Of a DNA stretch of 64,000 nt, positions 8,683 to 18,473 are shown in pieces; the stretch's first letter is position 1, and each line of letters opens with the position of its first letter. The position numbers were made by a program, and so were the translations under genes. The stretch spans positions 1,110,501 through 1,174,500 of the forward strand of contig OY752144.1 in the NCBI GenBank assembly GCA_963573315.1. Reading direction: 5' to 3'. This DNA is from Entomortierella parvispora. Lineage: Eukaryota; Mortierellomycota; Mortierellomycetes; Mortierellales; Mortierellaceae. The notes beneath the pieces were generated by a model. It saw only the letters and a list, made by a program, of their open reading frames with translations. It was not told the origin of the DNA and searched no databases.

Positions 8683-11034
8683 CTACTTAGTCGACTTGCT
8701 GGCTCTCGTCGTCGGTTTTCCAATGGGCTTTCCAATTGGTTTCCCGACTGCCTTCACAATTGATTTCCCAGTCGACTTTTTTCTGATTCGGGCGGCCATC
8801 TTGAGCGTTATCATCGCCTCCACCTCGGCTCTAGACCGTCCTGATGTTTTCATATACATCTCGATGTCTACCTCTTCCGGGTCCATATCATCCATAAAGT
8901 CATCCTCGTCGAAGATGTCATGGGTATTGTCTGCTGCCCTGAAAGCTTCCGCCGCTGCCGAGGCCTCATCTGCAGCTTCCCCTGCAGCTGCTGCCGCAGC
9001 TGCTTGCCAGGCTTCCTGCTGGGCATGTTCCCATTGCTGGCGGGCCTGTTCCTGTGCTAACCAGGCTTCCTGCTGGCGGGCGTATTCCTGTGCTAACCGG
9101 GCCTGTTCTTCTTCTGCCCTGATCATAGCTTGTTGGGCAGCTGCTACCTTCGCCGCCTCTTGCTCCTGTGCGATCTTGGATGATGTTGCTGTTTGAATAT
9201 CGGCAGAGGTGGACTCTGCAGTCTGGTTACCGTTGCTGACTGCATTAGTACCCTTGACGGTCTCAGTGGGACCGCTCGTTCCTGACCCTGCTGCTCCAGA
9301 GCTGTTTCCAGATGGTGCAAAGGTCACACTAGCTTTGGTAGCAGTAGGAGTGCTCTTGCTGTTGGATACAGCAGAGCCCTCCTCTGTCCCCCTGTTCACG
9401 TCCACCCGAGCTTCGGACTCCTTCCTCTGCTCCTGGTGGTCGTCGGTGTTGGCTTTGGCCTTCCCCTTGCCTTTGCTTCCACCGCCGTCTTCGGGTTTTT
9501 TCCCTCCTCCATTGCCTGCTCCACTGGCACTTCCCTGTTGAGTCTTCTTCCTCTCCACAGGGTTGTCCGAGTCGGATTGCGGGCCAGGACGGGATCTTGT
9601 ACTGTAAGGACGTTTCTTCTGTCCTACCGTAGTCCATTCCTCCTCATTGTCTCGCTGCGTATTGAGTTTGTTTGAACCAGCTTTATTGGCTGTGGATTTG
9701 TTGCCTGACTGACTATGGGTGTTGACTGTTGGCTGGGTGATTTCAGTGTCCGGAAATGCCTTTACCATCATCGCTGTCTCCAACGGCTCTCCTTGATCGA
9801 CCGACCAAGTGATTGGATGAGGACACTCCCTCCTGATGTGCTCGTCCGTCCCACATCTGTAACAGACCTTGCCTCCCTTGGGCCAGGTAAACAGAGTGTT
9901 TACTCCTGACAGCGCCGCCATCCGGGGCAGCTGCAGGTCCTTGAGCTTTCCAGAGGGGATCTCCAGGATGAAATCCACCACTCCTGTCAACGTCTCCTTT
10001 GATCCCGTCACATAGTGCGGGTTGATGTATTTGATCTCCCCTGCTTCCTGGAAGATCCGCTTCAATTCTTTCTCAAGGTCGTCAGGGTCCAACTCAAAGA
10101 CCGATTCCGCTCGGATTTGAAGTCGAGACCCCGTCGAGTGCACCGCTCTTTCCACTCGGAGACGGACGCCCTTGACCACCACAGGGGTGACGAGAAATTC
10201 CTCCAGGTCCTTTGCATGGAGGAATCCGACAACTGAGATCCCGTATGTATCGTTCTTCAGGACACAGCGTGCATCTAGGAGTTTGTTCAACTCCAGTTGC
10301 AGGTCCTCTGCCCTGACCTTCGTGTTCTCATAAATAATAACCGCCGCTCCCCTTCTAAGCCGTGTAAAGTGCTGGGGGAGTTGGGCCTGTACCCTGGCCT
10401 CGACTCGGCGACGAAGAACCTCCTGACTGCGTTTGGACTCTGCACGGGCACCCGCAGCAAAGGCGTATGTCCGAATCGGCATCGGACCCGCCGCGGGCAT
10501 GGGAGGAATGGGAGCCTGCTCCTCCATCTCCTCATCCCTCAGACCCGAGGGAGATGAAGCGGCAGACTTCGACGATGATGATGACACAGGACCAGTCCCT
10601 CCTGACTGTCCTGCAGGCTTCTCCAAGACTAAAGCCGATTTCAATGGCACCCTACCAGAGGTGGGGCGTGCGGATGGCTGCCCAGGCTCATCGGCACGAC
10701 CAGACATGGTAGTGGTGGACAAAGAAGACGGCTCACCCCCAGGGGTGGTCTTGGCCGTTGTGTTGTGGACTACGGCGGTCCCTCCTGAACCCCTGCCAGA
10801 GGTGGATGATGCGGATGGTCTCCCAAGCCTATCGGCATCATGCGACGTGGCAGGTTGGTTCAGGGGTGATCGCTCACCCGCGAGGGTGGTCCTAACGGAC
10901 GAAATGGGCTGACCCGATGCGGCCGCCTCGGCACTGACACTAGCGTTGGTGGAGATAGATCCCACCCCCAAAGGGTCTATCCCGGCAACTGTAGTGACCA
11001 GATGCGGAGACGCAGGCATGTTGGGGTCGTCCAT
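8683..11034 (-). CDS. LINE ORF1 (copy A): nucleic-acid-binding protein with CCHC knuckle
   Basis: 783 aa from ATG 11034, chosen for its ACCATGG context; upstream in-frame codons lack an ATG. The N-terminal 190 residues are Ser/Thr/Gly-rich and disordered. A folded region (about 215-400) contains AAVIIYENTKVRAEDLQLEL and ends in a retroviral-type knuckle CYRCGTDEHIRREC. A charged, low-complexity stretch follows. Near the C-terminus are an Ala/Gln/Glu helix with repeats of ARQQEAW and a Lys-rich tail with repeated GKPI. ORF1 proteins of LINEs coat the element RNA and act as chaperones. The copy at 15929-18280 has the same predicted protein. Confidence 0.92.
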   Translation of the reverse strand: MDDPNMPASPHLVTTVAGIDPLGVGSISTNASVSAEAAASGQPISSVRTTLAGERSPLNQPATSHDADRLGRPSASSTSGRGSGGTAVVHNTTAKTTPGGEPSSLSTTTMSGRADEPGQPSARPTSGRVPLKSALVLEKPAGQSGGTGPVSSSSSKSAASSPSGLRDEEMEEQAPIPPMPAAGPMPIRTYAFAAGARAESKRSQEVLRRRVEARVQAQLPQHFTRLRRGAAVIIYENTKVRAEDLQLELNKLLDARCVLKNDTYGISVVGFLHAKDLEEFLVTPVVVKGVRLRVERAVHSTGSRLQIRAESVFELDPDDLEKELKRIFQEAGEIKYINPHYVTGSKETLTGVVDFILEIPSGKLKDLQLPRMAALSGVNTLFTWPKGGKVCYRCGTDEHIRRECPHPITWSVDQGEPLETAMMVKAFPDTEITQPTVNTHSQSGNKSTANKAGSNKLNTQRDNEEEWTTVGQKKRPYSTRSRPGPQSDSDNPVERKKTQQGSASGAGNGGGKKPEDGGGSKGKGKAKANTDDHQEQRKESEARVDVNRGTEEGSAVSNSKSTPTATKASVTFAPSGNSSGAAGSGTSGPTETVKGTNAVSNGNQTAESTSADIQTATSSKIAQEQEAAKVAAAQQAMIRAEEEQARLAQEYARQQEAWLAQEQARQQWEHAQQEAWQAAAAAAAGEAADEASAAAEAFRAADNTHDIFDEDDFMDDMDPEEVDIEMYMKTSGRSRAEVEAMITLKMAARIRKKSTGKSIVKAVGKPIGKPIGKPTTRASKSTK

Positions 11035-11202
11035 GGTGACGAGTTGTTGATTCACGGTGGTGTGATGGTCCTTCCCGGAGCTGAGCACTTTGCTAATGAC
11101 CGACGAAATGCAATGAGCAAAAAAGCGATGAGGATGAACAAAAAACTGAAAGTAACAGTGACTGCTAATTCAATTATTTGCGGAACTGGGAAAGAAAGAG
11201 TT

Positions 11203-11227
11203 GCTCTACCGATTGAGCTAGCCGGGC
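11203..11227 (-). repeat. 25-bp target-site duplication, copy 2 (between LINE copies)
   Basis: Same 25 bp as tRNA-Lys nucleotides 1-25. It is the 3' junction of copy B and the 5' junction of copy A. It contains the tRNA A box but no anticodon or T-arm, so it cannot make a tRNA. Confidence 0.95.
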
Positions 11228-11852
11228 GAAGAGAGAGATACTCTTCGGTTTATTCCATGCGGGGGGGTGCCGAAGCTTTCCCAAAGTGTTCCCCCTCGCT
11301 GGTAATGATAAAGGTTACTACTGCCGAACTATCTGTTTTTTCTAAAAAAAGTGGCTCGCCCTGCGCTAAGCGGGAACAAGGGCTTCACGATCCATACAGA
11401 TCGGGCCCAGGGAGGTAGGGGTGGAAGACTATTTAGGAAAAAGGCGACGGAAACGGCGGCCCTTGGTCATGACAAGTGAGGAAGTGACACCCGAGAGGAG
11501 CGTCAGAGCCCTTGGCATGGATCTTCTGGATCTTGCAAGGATCCAGGGGTGCTCTTTGAGTAGGGCAGGGAGCCACCTACTCGCGAGCACTGCTTCTCAG
11601 AGGCGGGGAGAAGCAGCGACCGCTGATTTTATTTTTTTGGTCGGTTCCTGCTCATCTCTTGTTGGTAAAGAGATGAACCGATGCCTGTTGGAGGTCTTGA
11701 CGGAGAAGGAGACCCGCTCGCGTTCTCGACCTTGTGTTTTCTGTTTTTTTGGTTTTCGTGTTTCGGGTCTGTTTTTCTGGCGGGGCGGTCAATTGCAGGA
11801 GTCGATCGTCCCTGATTTTGTTTTTTATCGTTCGGGACCGTGCGGTGCAAAC

Positions 11853-14800
11853 TTAATTGCTCCACATCTCTCCCCATTCCAGCCGATCTCGAAAGACCGT
11901 GATGTGAGGAGGATGGTGCCACACAGACACAAACTGGTCGTAGTTCTTTGTCGACGGCTCTTGCCCTAATTGGCCTCGAGCTCGTTGGTGGTGTTCCACT
12001 TGATCACGGTAGATGGCTCGCGCCTGTTCTACCTTGGCTCGTGTCTTGAACGCTGATACAACTGCTCCTCTCAGGTATATATCCGCCTGTCGTTCTCCAT
12101 CTCCAAGGGCACAATAGCTTTGCCATATGGTTTGAGTGACGGTAGAATGCAGGTGGATGGCCAGAGGTGGCAGGTCCGCTACTCGGGGCCAACAGAGTAT
12201 ATCGTGATACACTATTGTGGATAGCGGTCCTGTCTGGCAGAGGGTTTCGATCCTCTCGCGGACTCGATCCCATTCTGCCAACACTTGTGGGCAGTCGTGA
12301 AAAGCATGGACTGTGTTCTCATGGACTTGTATCGGTGGGTCATGGGCGATGCACCTCCTGCACCACTTGTTCTCCACCGGTTGATTGAGTATTATGGTCG
12401 ACTTGAATCCCTTGGTCCATACCGCTCTGTGATGGAGCTGGTACAGAAAGTGGCGCTCGTTGGGGCGTCGCTCGGTCGCCCAGAAGCGCTCCCAACACAC
12501 CTTCCACTCTTCGTCCGGGATCGGAGGCATAGAGTTCCTTTCGGGATGAGGCCCAGGTCCCGTCCGGTCCACCTCGATGGATCTAAAGTTCATCAGGCTT
12601 GGGATGGCAGGCCAGTCCCTCTTGGCTTTAGGAAGAGGTCGTCCTACTTGGGCCTCTCGTGCTACTTTGCCCAGGTACAGACGAGCCCTCTTGACCTCAA
12701 AGGCGTTGGTCGCACACTCGCCATCAAAGAGTTGGAAGCGATATCCAATTCTTCGCTCTGGGCGCGGGGCCTCTTTGATGTCCAGCTCCTGGAAGGCATG
12801 GACACTGGCGAGGATGCTGGCTGGGAGAGGGGGGTCTGACAGGCCCAATAGCCTTGTCCCTCTCTGTGTTGGGTTTTCTAGAGCAAAAATGGCTTGACCT
12901 CCGCCGTTGGCTGTCCCCTCTCTGACAATCGTCTCCAACAGAGGAACCCATCTCTGGGCCGGGGTCTCCAGTCGGCGTGCCATCCATTTTGCTTTCAGGG
13001 CTTTGATCTGGTGTTCGGGGTGCAAGAGTCCGTATCCACCCCATTTCTTGGGCTGGCGGTACCAATTCAGACTTACACGAGCGTTTGTTGTTGGCCACAA
13101 AATGTGACGGGTCAGCTTGTCCAACTCCTGGTAGAACGACGCCGTAAAGGTGTAGAATGGTGCGACATACCACAGCTTTGACAAAAAGTACGTGTTCAGT
13201 ACCGTCACACGACCTTCAAACGTCAGCTTTCTCAATCGCCATCCAGCAATTGCGTTCTCCAGTTTTCCGAGAATTCCCTTCTCAATCCCCTTCATGTCGC
13301 GTTCACCTGACTGCAACACGATTCCCAAGTGCTCAAATGCGGTCCCGAAGGGCACCGCATTGACATTTGGGACAGCGATGACCGTGTGAGCGGTCTCGGT
13401 CAGAGGGATCAGAGTGGATTTGTCGTGGTTGATGCGAGCCCCAGACGCCGCTTCGTGGAGCCGGATTGCATTCTGAGCGTGGATATCATCTCCTGGTCCC
13501 ATCAGCAGATTGGTGTCATCTGCAAAGGCGGCAACCTTGGGACGGATGCCAGGGACCATGGGCCCCCTGGCGGTTCGTGTGTAATGTAAAAGGAACGGCT
13601 CCAGTACAAAATTGAACAAGATCGGCGCGAGGGGATCACCTTGGCGAAGTCCTCTCTTGATCTGGTACGGATCCGATTTGCGCGACCCCAAGTGGATGGT
13701 TGCCTCTAGCTCTGTGTAACAAAGCTTGATCCAGTGCCTGAGCCTCGGGCCAAATCCAAAGCGCTCCAAGCACAGATGCAGGTATCCCCATTCCACCCTA
13801 TCATACGCCTTTTGCTGATCCAGACTCAAGATCGAAGCGTCTCCCTTGCTCCCGTCTTGAAAGTAATGAACCAGCAACTCCAGCAACATGACGTTGTCGT
13901 GTCCTTGTCGTTCTGGGATAAATCCCGTTTGATGAACATTCAAGATCTTGTCGGCAACAGGGTTCATCCGGTTGGTCAAGACCTTTGTAAAAATCTTGTA
14001 ATCACACTGCGTGAGGGAAATAGGGCGGTAATTCCCTATTTGCTCCGCATCCCCCTTTTTGAACAGCAAGATAGTCAGAGACTGACCATGCGATTCGGGC
14101 ATAGACGCGACTGATCCTGGCTTGATATCGTTAAATATCTCCATGAGGACCGGTGTGATCTTGGATTTGAAAGCTTTGTAGAATGCGTAGGTGAGCCCGT
14201 CAGTTCCTGGAGAGGATCGAGCCGCCATGGCTTGAATCGCAGACGCAATCTCTCCCTCCGTGAGATCCGCATCCAGATCGATCTTATCTCTGGCGTTCAC
14301 CGACGTGTGGACTGCACTCAGGAGCGTCTCCTGTGCGGTCCGGTCAGTCGGCTCTGACGTGTATAGCTCAGAATAAAACTCGCGGGCGATCGATTCAATC
14401 GAGTCCATGTCCTCTTTTGATTCTCCCTCCCTGTTTTTAAGAGCTGCGATAGTTGCTTTCCTGCGGCGTGCGTGAAGAAGCATGGTAAAAAACGGCGTGG
14501 CCTTCTCTCCTTCCTCCACCCATTTCACCTTGGCCATCAGCGCCACCTTTTGAAGTTCGTACTTGGACAGCTCACCCAGGTCATCAAGACATTGCAACCT
14601 CCTTGCAATTGCCTTCTTGTTCCTGGGGTGCTGGTCGAGAGTAGCGTCCGCTTGCGCGAGATCCCTGGTCAACTTTCGACGCTTGTCCATGTTATCTCTT
14701 CGTTTTTTCTTTGCATATTTCAGACCTTCCTCCAAGATCCTGGTCTTGCACTCGTCCCAACAGGTGGACATGGGTGGTGAGTCGGGCTGACTCCTCTTCT

Positions 14801-15884
14801 CTGCCAGATCCGCAAAGAGAGAGTTCACCTTTTCCACAAAGGTCGGGTCGTGCAACAGACGCTCATCCAGTACCTCGGAAGCACAGTATGGAGGTTTGTC
14901 CGTAGTAAAAAGTGTGGCAGAGACTAGTCGATGGTCGAGCTTGGATTTTTTGTCGGGCCAGTAAATGTCGCAAGAGCGAACCTCCTGGGCCGAGACTGAT
15001 CCAAGCATTGTAGCCGACACCATCAGATAGTCAATCCTTGAGTTTGTGTTCAAGATAATTCCGGGCTGTCCCGGAGTTGCTGGGTTCTCCACCAGGTCAT
15101 CGTCTCTGTCTAGCATGGCTAGCAGCTCCGCTCCATCCCCTATCGCTGGCCTCTCCCTCTCCAGCTCTAGCGGATCCGCGGCCTCCAAAAAGGCGCGACG
15201 GATTGCCATGTTCTGGGGGGTGACGGCGACAGTCCTGACGTGGTAGTGAGTATAGTATGGTTTGTTCTTTGTCCGAGGGAGGGCAGTGTCCACCAGGTTC
15301 AGCGGCGTCATCAAGGCGTCCACTACATTCTGCCAGGGTGCAGTGTAGCGGTATTCTTGTTGAAGTTCTACTGTTCGTGGAGGGTTCCTGTCTAACATCG
15401 GGTGCATTGTGTTGTTGAAGTCTCCCAGGACGACTGTGAGAGGGTGTGCAATTCTGCCCACGTCCAATCTGGCAAGAAAAATTGGCTGTTCTCTGTCGTT
15501 GGCTGGAAGATATAAGTTTGTGATCCTAAGAGTATCCTCATCCTGTCCTGCCGCTTTGAGGATGGCCGATAGGATACGGCCTTCTCCAAGCTCCACAGTG
15601 TCGGTGAGGAAGAATCTTTCATGACAGACCAGCAGGCCGCAATATCGGGTAAAGAGGGACTTGCCCCTCTCCCCCCAATCTCTTGTCCATTTGGCTTTGA
15701 CGGTGTCATTAAAGATCCCAAAGTTTGCGGTCTCCTGGATCGCAATGATGTCAATTGGTTGATTTTTTAACCATGCAAAGAATGCACGGCGATTCTCATC
15801 GCTGAGAATAGATCTTACGTTCAACGTCGCTACCCGAAGGTTGGCATACGTGGACGCGTTCGGTGGTATAGGTTGTACAGGCAT
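11853..15884 (-). CDS. LINE ORF2 (copy B): AP endonuclease and reverse transcriptase
   Basis: 1343 aa, uninterrupted and matching copy A apart from two residues (GEIASAIQ here against GEITSAIQ, and RVADLPPL against RVVDLPPL). All endonuclease motifs, the FADD catalytic motif and the C-terminal CCHC knuckle are present. Most nucleotide differences between the copies are silent, as expected for recent copies of an active element. Confidence 0.95.
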   Translation of the reverse strand: MPVQPIPPNASTYANLRVATLNVRSILSDENRRAFFAWLKNQPIDIIAIQETANFGIFNDTVKAKWTRDWGERGKSLFTRYCGLLVCHERFFLTDTVELGEGRILSAILKAAGQDEDTLRITNLYLPANDREQPIFLARLDVGRIAHPLTVVLGDFNNTMHPMLDRNPPRTVELQQEYRYTAPWQNVVDALMTPLNLVDTALPRTKNKPYYTHYHVRTVAVTPQNMAIRRAFLEAADPLELERERPAIGDGAELLAMLDRDDDLVENPATPGQPGIILNTNSRIDYLMVSATMLGSVSAQEVRSCDIYWPDKKSKLDHRLVSATLFTTDKPPYCASEVLDERLLHDPTFVEKVNSLFADLAEKRSQPDSPPMSTCWDECKTRILEEGLKYAKKKRRDNMDKRRKLTRDLAQADATLDQHPRNKKAIARRLQCLDDLGELSKYELQKVALMAKVKWVEEGEKATPFFTMLLHARRRKATIAALKNREGESKEDMDSIESIAREFYSELYTSEPTDRTAQETLLSAVHTSVNARDKIDLDADLTEGEIASAIQAMAARSSPGTDGLTYAFYKAFKSKITPVLMEIFNDIKPGSVASMPESHGQSLTILLFKKGDAEQIGNYRPISLTQCDYKIFTKVLTNRMNPVADKILNVHQTGFIPERQGHDNVMLLELLVHYFQDGSKGDASILSLDQQKAYDRVEWGYLHLCLERFGFGPRLRHWIKLCYTELEATIHLGSRKSDPYQIKRGLRQGDPLAPILFNFVLEPFLLHYTRTARGPMVPGIRPKVAAFADDTNLLMGPGDDIHAQNAIRLHEAASGARINHDKSTLIPLTETAHTVIAVPNVNAVPFGTAFEHLGIVLQSGERDMKGIEKGILGKLENAIAGWRLRKLTFEGRVTVLNTYFLSKLWYVAPFYTFTASFYQELDKLTRHILWPTTNARVSLNWYRQPKKWGGYGLLHPEHQIKALKAKWMARRLETPAQRWVPLLETIVREGTANGGGQAIFALENPTQRGTRLLGLSDPPLPASILASVHAFQELDIKEAPRPERRIGYRFQLFDGECATNAFEVKRARLYLGKVAREAQVGRPLPKAKRDWPAIPSLMNFRSIEVDRTGPGPHPERNSMPPIPDEEWKVCWERFWATERRPNERHFLYQLHHRAVWTKGFKSTIILNQPVENKWCRRCIAHDPPIQVHENTVHAFHDCPQVLAEWDRVRERIETLCQTGPLSTIVYHDILCWPRVADLPPLAIHLHSTVTQTIWQSYCALGDGERQADIYLRGAVVSAFKTRAKVEQARAIYRDQVEHHQRARGQLGQEPSTKNYDQFVSVWHHPPHITVFRDRLEWGEMWSN

Positions 15885-15928
15885 TGGGAAAAAACAGTTG
15901 GAAGAAGGCGACGGGCAGAGACAAGTCT

Positions 15929-18280
15929 CTACTTAGTCGACTTGCTGGCTCTCGTCGTCGGTTTTCCAATGGGCTTTCCAATTGGTTTCCCGACTGCCTT
16001 CACAATTGATTTCCCAGTCGACTTTTTTCTGATTCGGGCGGCCATCTTGAGCGTTATCATCGCCTCCACCTCGGCTCTAGACCGTCCTGATGTTTTCATA
16101 TACATCTCGATGTCTACCTCTTCCGGGTCCATATCATCCATAAAGTCATCCTCGTCGAATATGTCATGGGTATTGTCTGCTGCCCTGAAAGCTTCCGCCG
16201 CTGCCGAGGCCTCATCTGCAGCTTCCCCTGCAGCTGCTGCCGCAGCTGCTTGCCAGGCTTCCTGCTGGGCATGTTCCCATTGCTGACGGGCCTGTTCCTG
16301 TGCTAACCAGGCTTCCTGCTGGCGGGCGTATTCCTGTGCTAACCGGGCCTGTTCTTCTTCTGCCCTGATCATAGCTTGTTGGGCAGCTGCTACCTTCGCC
16401 GCCTCTTGCTCCTGTGCGATCTTGGATGATGTTGCTGTTTGAATATCGGCAGAGGTGGACTCTGCAGTCTGGTTACCGTTGCTGACTGCATTAGTACCCT
16501 TGACGGTCTCAGTGGGACCGCTCGTTCCTGACCCTGCTGCTCCAGAGCTGTTTCCAGATGGTGCAAAGGTCACACTAGCTTTGGTAGCAGTAGGAGTGCT
16601 CTTGCTGTTGGATACAGCAGAGCCCTCCTCTGTCCCCCTGTTCACGTCCACCCGAGCTTCGGACTCCTTCCTCTGCTCCTGGTGGTCGTCGGTGTTGGCT
16701 TTGGCCTTCCCCTTGCCTTTGCTTCCACCGCCGTCTTCGGGTTTTTTCCCTCCTCCATTGCCTGCTCCACTGGCACTTCCCTGTTGAGTCTTCTTCCTCT
16801 CCACAGGGTTGTCCGAGTCGGATTGCGGGCCAGGACGGGATCTTGTACTGTAAGGACGTTTCTTCTGTCCTACCGTAGTCCATTCCTCCTCATTGTCTCG
16901 CTGCGTATTGAGTTTGTTTGAACCAGCTTTATTGGCTGTGGATTTGTTGCCTGACTGACTATGGGTGTTGACTGTTGGCTGGGTGATTTCAGTGTCCGGA
17001 AATGCCTTTACCATCATCGCTGTCTCCAACGGCTCTCCTTGATCGACCGACCAAGTGATTGGATGAGGACACTCCCTCCTGATGTGCTCGTCCGTCCCAC
17101 ATCTGTAACAGACCTTGCCTCCCTTGGGCCAGGTAAACAGAGTGTTTACTCCTGACAGCGCCGCCATCCGGGGCAGCTGCAGGTCCTTGAGCTTTCCAGA
17201 GGGGATCTCCAGGATGAAATCCACCACTCCTGTCAACGTCTCCTTTGATCCCGTCACATAGTGCGGGTTGATGTATTTGATCTCCCCTGCTTCCTGGAAG
17301 ATCCGCTTCAATTCTTTCTCAAGGTCGTCAGGGTCCAACTCAAAGACCGATTCCGCTCGGATTTGAAGTCGAGACCCCGTCGAGTGCACCGCTCTTTCCA
17401 CTCGGAGACGGACGCCCTTGACCACCACAGGGGTGACGAGAAATTCCTCCAGGTCCTTTGCATGGAGGAATCCGACAACTGAGATCCCGTATGTATCGTT
17501 CTTCAGGACACAGCGTGCATCTAGGAGTTTGTTCAACTCCAGTTGCAGGTCCTCTGCCCTGACCTTCGTGTTCTCATAAATAATAACCGCCGCTCCCCTT
17601 CTAAGCCGTGTAAAGTGCTGGGGGAGTTGGGCCTGTACCCTGGCCTCGACTCGGCGACGAAGAACCTCCTGACTGCGTTTGGACTCTGCACGGGCACCCG
17701 CAGCAAAGGCGTATGTCCGAATCGGCATCGGACCCGCCGCGGGCATGGGAGGAATGGGAGCCTGCTCCTCCATCTCCTCATCCCTCAGACCCGAGGGAGA
17801 TGAAGCGGCAGACTTCGACGATGATGATGACACAGGACCAGTCCCTCCTGACTGTCCTGCAGGCTTCTCCAAGACTAAAGCCGATTTCAATGGCACCCTA
17901 CCAGAGGTGGGGCGTGCGGATGGCTGCCCAGGCTCATCGGCACGACCAGACATGGTAGTGGTGGACAAAGAAGACGGCTCACCCCCAGGGGTGGTCTTGG
18001 CCGTTGTGTTGTGGACTACGGCGGTCCCTCCTGAACCCCTGCCAGAGGTGGATGATGCGGATGGTCTCCCAAGCCTATCGGCATCATGCGACGTGGCAGG
18101 TTGGTTCAGGGGTGATCGCTCACCCGCGAGGGTGGTCCTAACGGACGAAATGGGCTGACCCGATGCGGCCGCCTCGGCACTGACACTAGCGTTGGTGGAG
18201 ATAGATCCCACCCCCAAAGGGTCTATCCCGGCAACTGTAGTGACCAGATGCGGAGACGCAGGCATGTTGGGGTCGTCCAT
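15929..18280 (-). CDS. LINE ORF1 (copy B): nucleic-acid-binding protein with CCHC knuckle
   Basis: 783 aa from ATG 18280, with the same predicted sequence as ORF1 of copy A. One visible nucleotide difference (near 16159) is silent. It has the Ser/Thr-rich N-terminus, CCHC knuckle, Ala/Gln-rich helix and basic tail described for copy A. Confidence 0.92.
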   Translation of the reverse strand: MDDPNMPASPHLVTTVAGIDPLGVGSISTNASVSAEAAASGQPISSVRTTLAGERSPLNQPATSHDADRLGRPSASSTSGRGSGGTAVVHNTTAKTTPGGEPSSLSTTTMSGRADEPGQPSARPTSGRVPLKSALVLEKPAGQSGGTGPVSSSSSKSAASSPSGLRDEEMEEQAPIPPMPAAGPMPIRTYAFAAGARAESKRSQEVLRRRVEARVQAQLPQHFTRLRRGAAVIIYENTKVRAEDLQLELNKLLDARCVLKNDTYGISVVGFLHAKDLEEFLVTPVVVKGVRLRVERAVHSTGSRLQIRAESVFELDPDDLEKELKRIFQEAGEIKYINPHYVTGSKETLTGVVDFILEIPSGKLKDLQLPRMAALSGVNTLFTWPKGGKVCYRCGTDEHIRRECPHPITWSVDQGEPLETAMMVKAFPDTEITQPTVNTHSQSGNKSTANKAGSNKLNTQRDNEEEWTTVGQKKRPYSTRSRPGPQSDSDNPVERKKTQQGSASGAGNGGGKKPEDGGGSKGKGKAKANTDDHQEQRKESEARVDVNRGTEEGSAVSNSKSTPTATKASVTFAPSGNSSGAAGSGTSGPTETVKGTNAVSNGNQTAESTSADIQTATSSKIAQEQEAAKVAAAQQAMIRAEEEQARLAQEYARQQEAWLAQEQARQQWEHAQQEAWQAAAAAAAGEAADEASAAAEAFRAADNTHDIFDEDDFMDDMDPEEVDIEMYMKTSGRSRAEVEAMITLKMAARIRKKSTGKSIVKAVGKPIGKPIGKPTTRASKSTK

Positions 18281-18448
18281 GGTGACGAGTTGTTGATTCA
18301 CGGTGGTGTGATGGTCCTTCCCGGAGCTGAGCACTTTGCTAATGACCGACGAAATGCAATGAGCAAAAAAGCGATGAGGATGAACAAAAAACTGAAAGTA
18401 ACAGTGACTGCTAATTCAATTATTTGCGGAACTGGGAAAGAAAGAGTT

Positions 18449-18473
18449 GCTCTACCGATTGAGCTAGCCGGGC
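18449..18473 (-). repeat. 25-bp target-site duplication, copy 3 (outer 5' border of the LINE array)
   Basis: The outermost copy of tRNA-Lys nucleotides 1-25, directly upstream of the 5' end of LINE copy B. Everything between it and the intact tRNA at 3910-3982 was inserted into this tRNA gene. Confidence 0.95.

Larger units (their letters stand above)
3983..11202 (-). mobile_element. Non-LTR retrotransposon (LINE), copy A, full length, tRNA-Lys-specific
   Basis: A 7220-bp element lies in the same orientation as the tRNA. Its 5' end (AACTCTTTCTTTCCCAG) follows the tRNA fragment at 11203-11227 and its 3' end abuts nucleotide 1 of the intact tRNA. Order: 5' UTR about 170 nt, ORF1 (8683-11034), 44-nt spacer, ORF2 (4607-8638), 3' UTR 624 nt. 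There is no poly(A) tail. An AATAAA lies shortly before the 3' end, which closes with a 7-bp hairpin CGAAGAG/CTCTTCG that shares one base with the tRNA. Both ORFs are open. Roughly a dozen substitutions and one indel separate it from copy B, so both insertions are young. Copy A sits in the regenerated tRNA downstream of B, so A is probably the later insertion. Confidence 0.95.
11228..18448 (-). mobile_element. Non-LTR retrotransposon (LINE), copy B, full length, tRNA-Lys-specific
   Basis: A 7221-bp tandem twin of copy A, with the same order of 5' UTR, ORF1, 44-nt spacer, ORF2 and 3' UTR. The differences I could see are about a dozen single-base changes plus one inserted base in the 3' UTR near 11844. 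Flanking 25-bp duplications lie at 11203-11227 and 18449-18473. The base differences argue against a pure assembly duplication. The plus-side flank beyond 18473 should be the original 5' flank of the tRNA gene, or an older element. Confidence 0.94.

Noticed and set aside
10433-10912. 159-codon plus-strand frame opposite ORF1, repeated in copy B
   Set aside because: Shadow of the Ser/Thr-rich ORF1 N-terminus; composition mirrors the opposite strand.
18449-18473. Additional tRNA-Lys genes at 18449-18473 and 11203-11227
   Set aside because: Only nucleotides 1-25 are present; anticodon arm, T-arm and 3' acceptor strand are missing.
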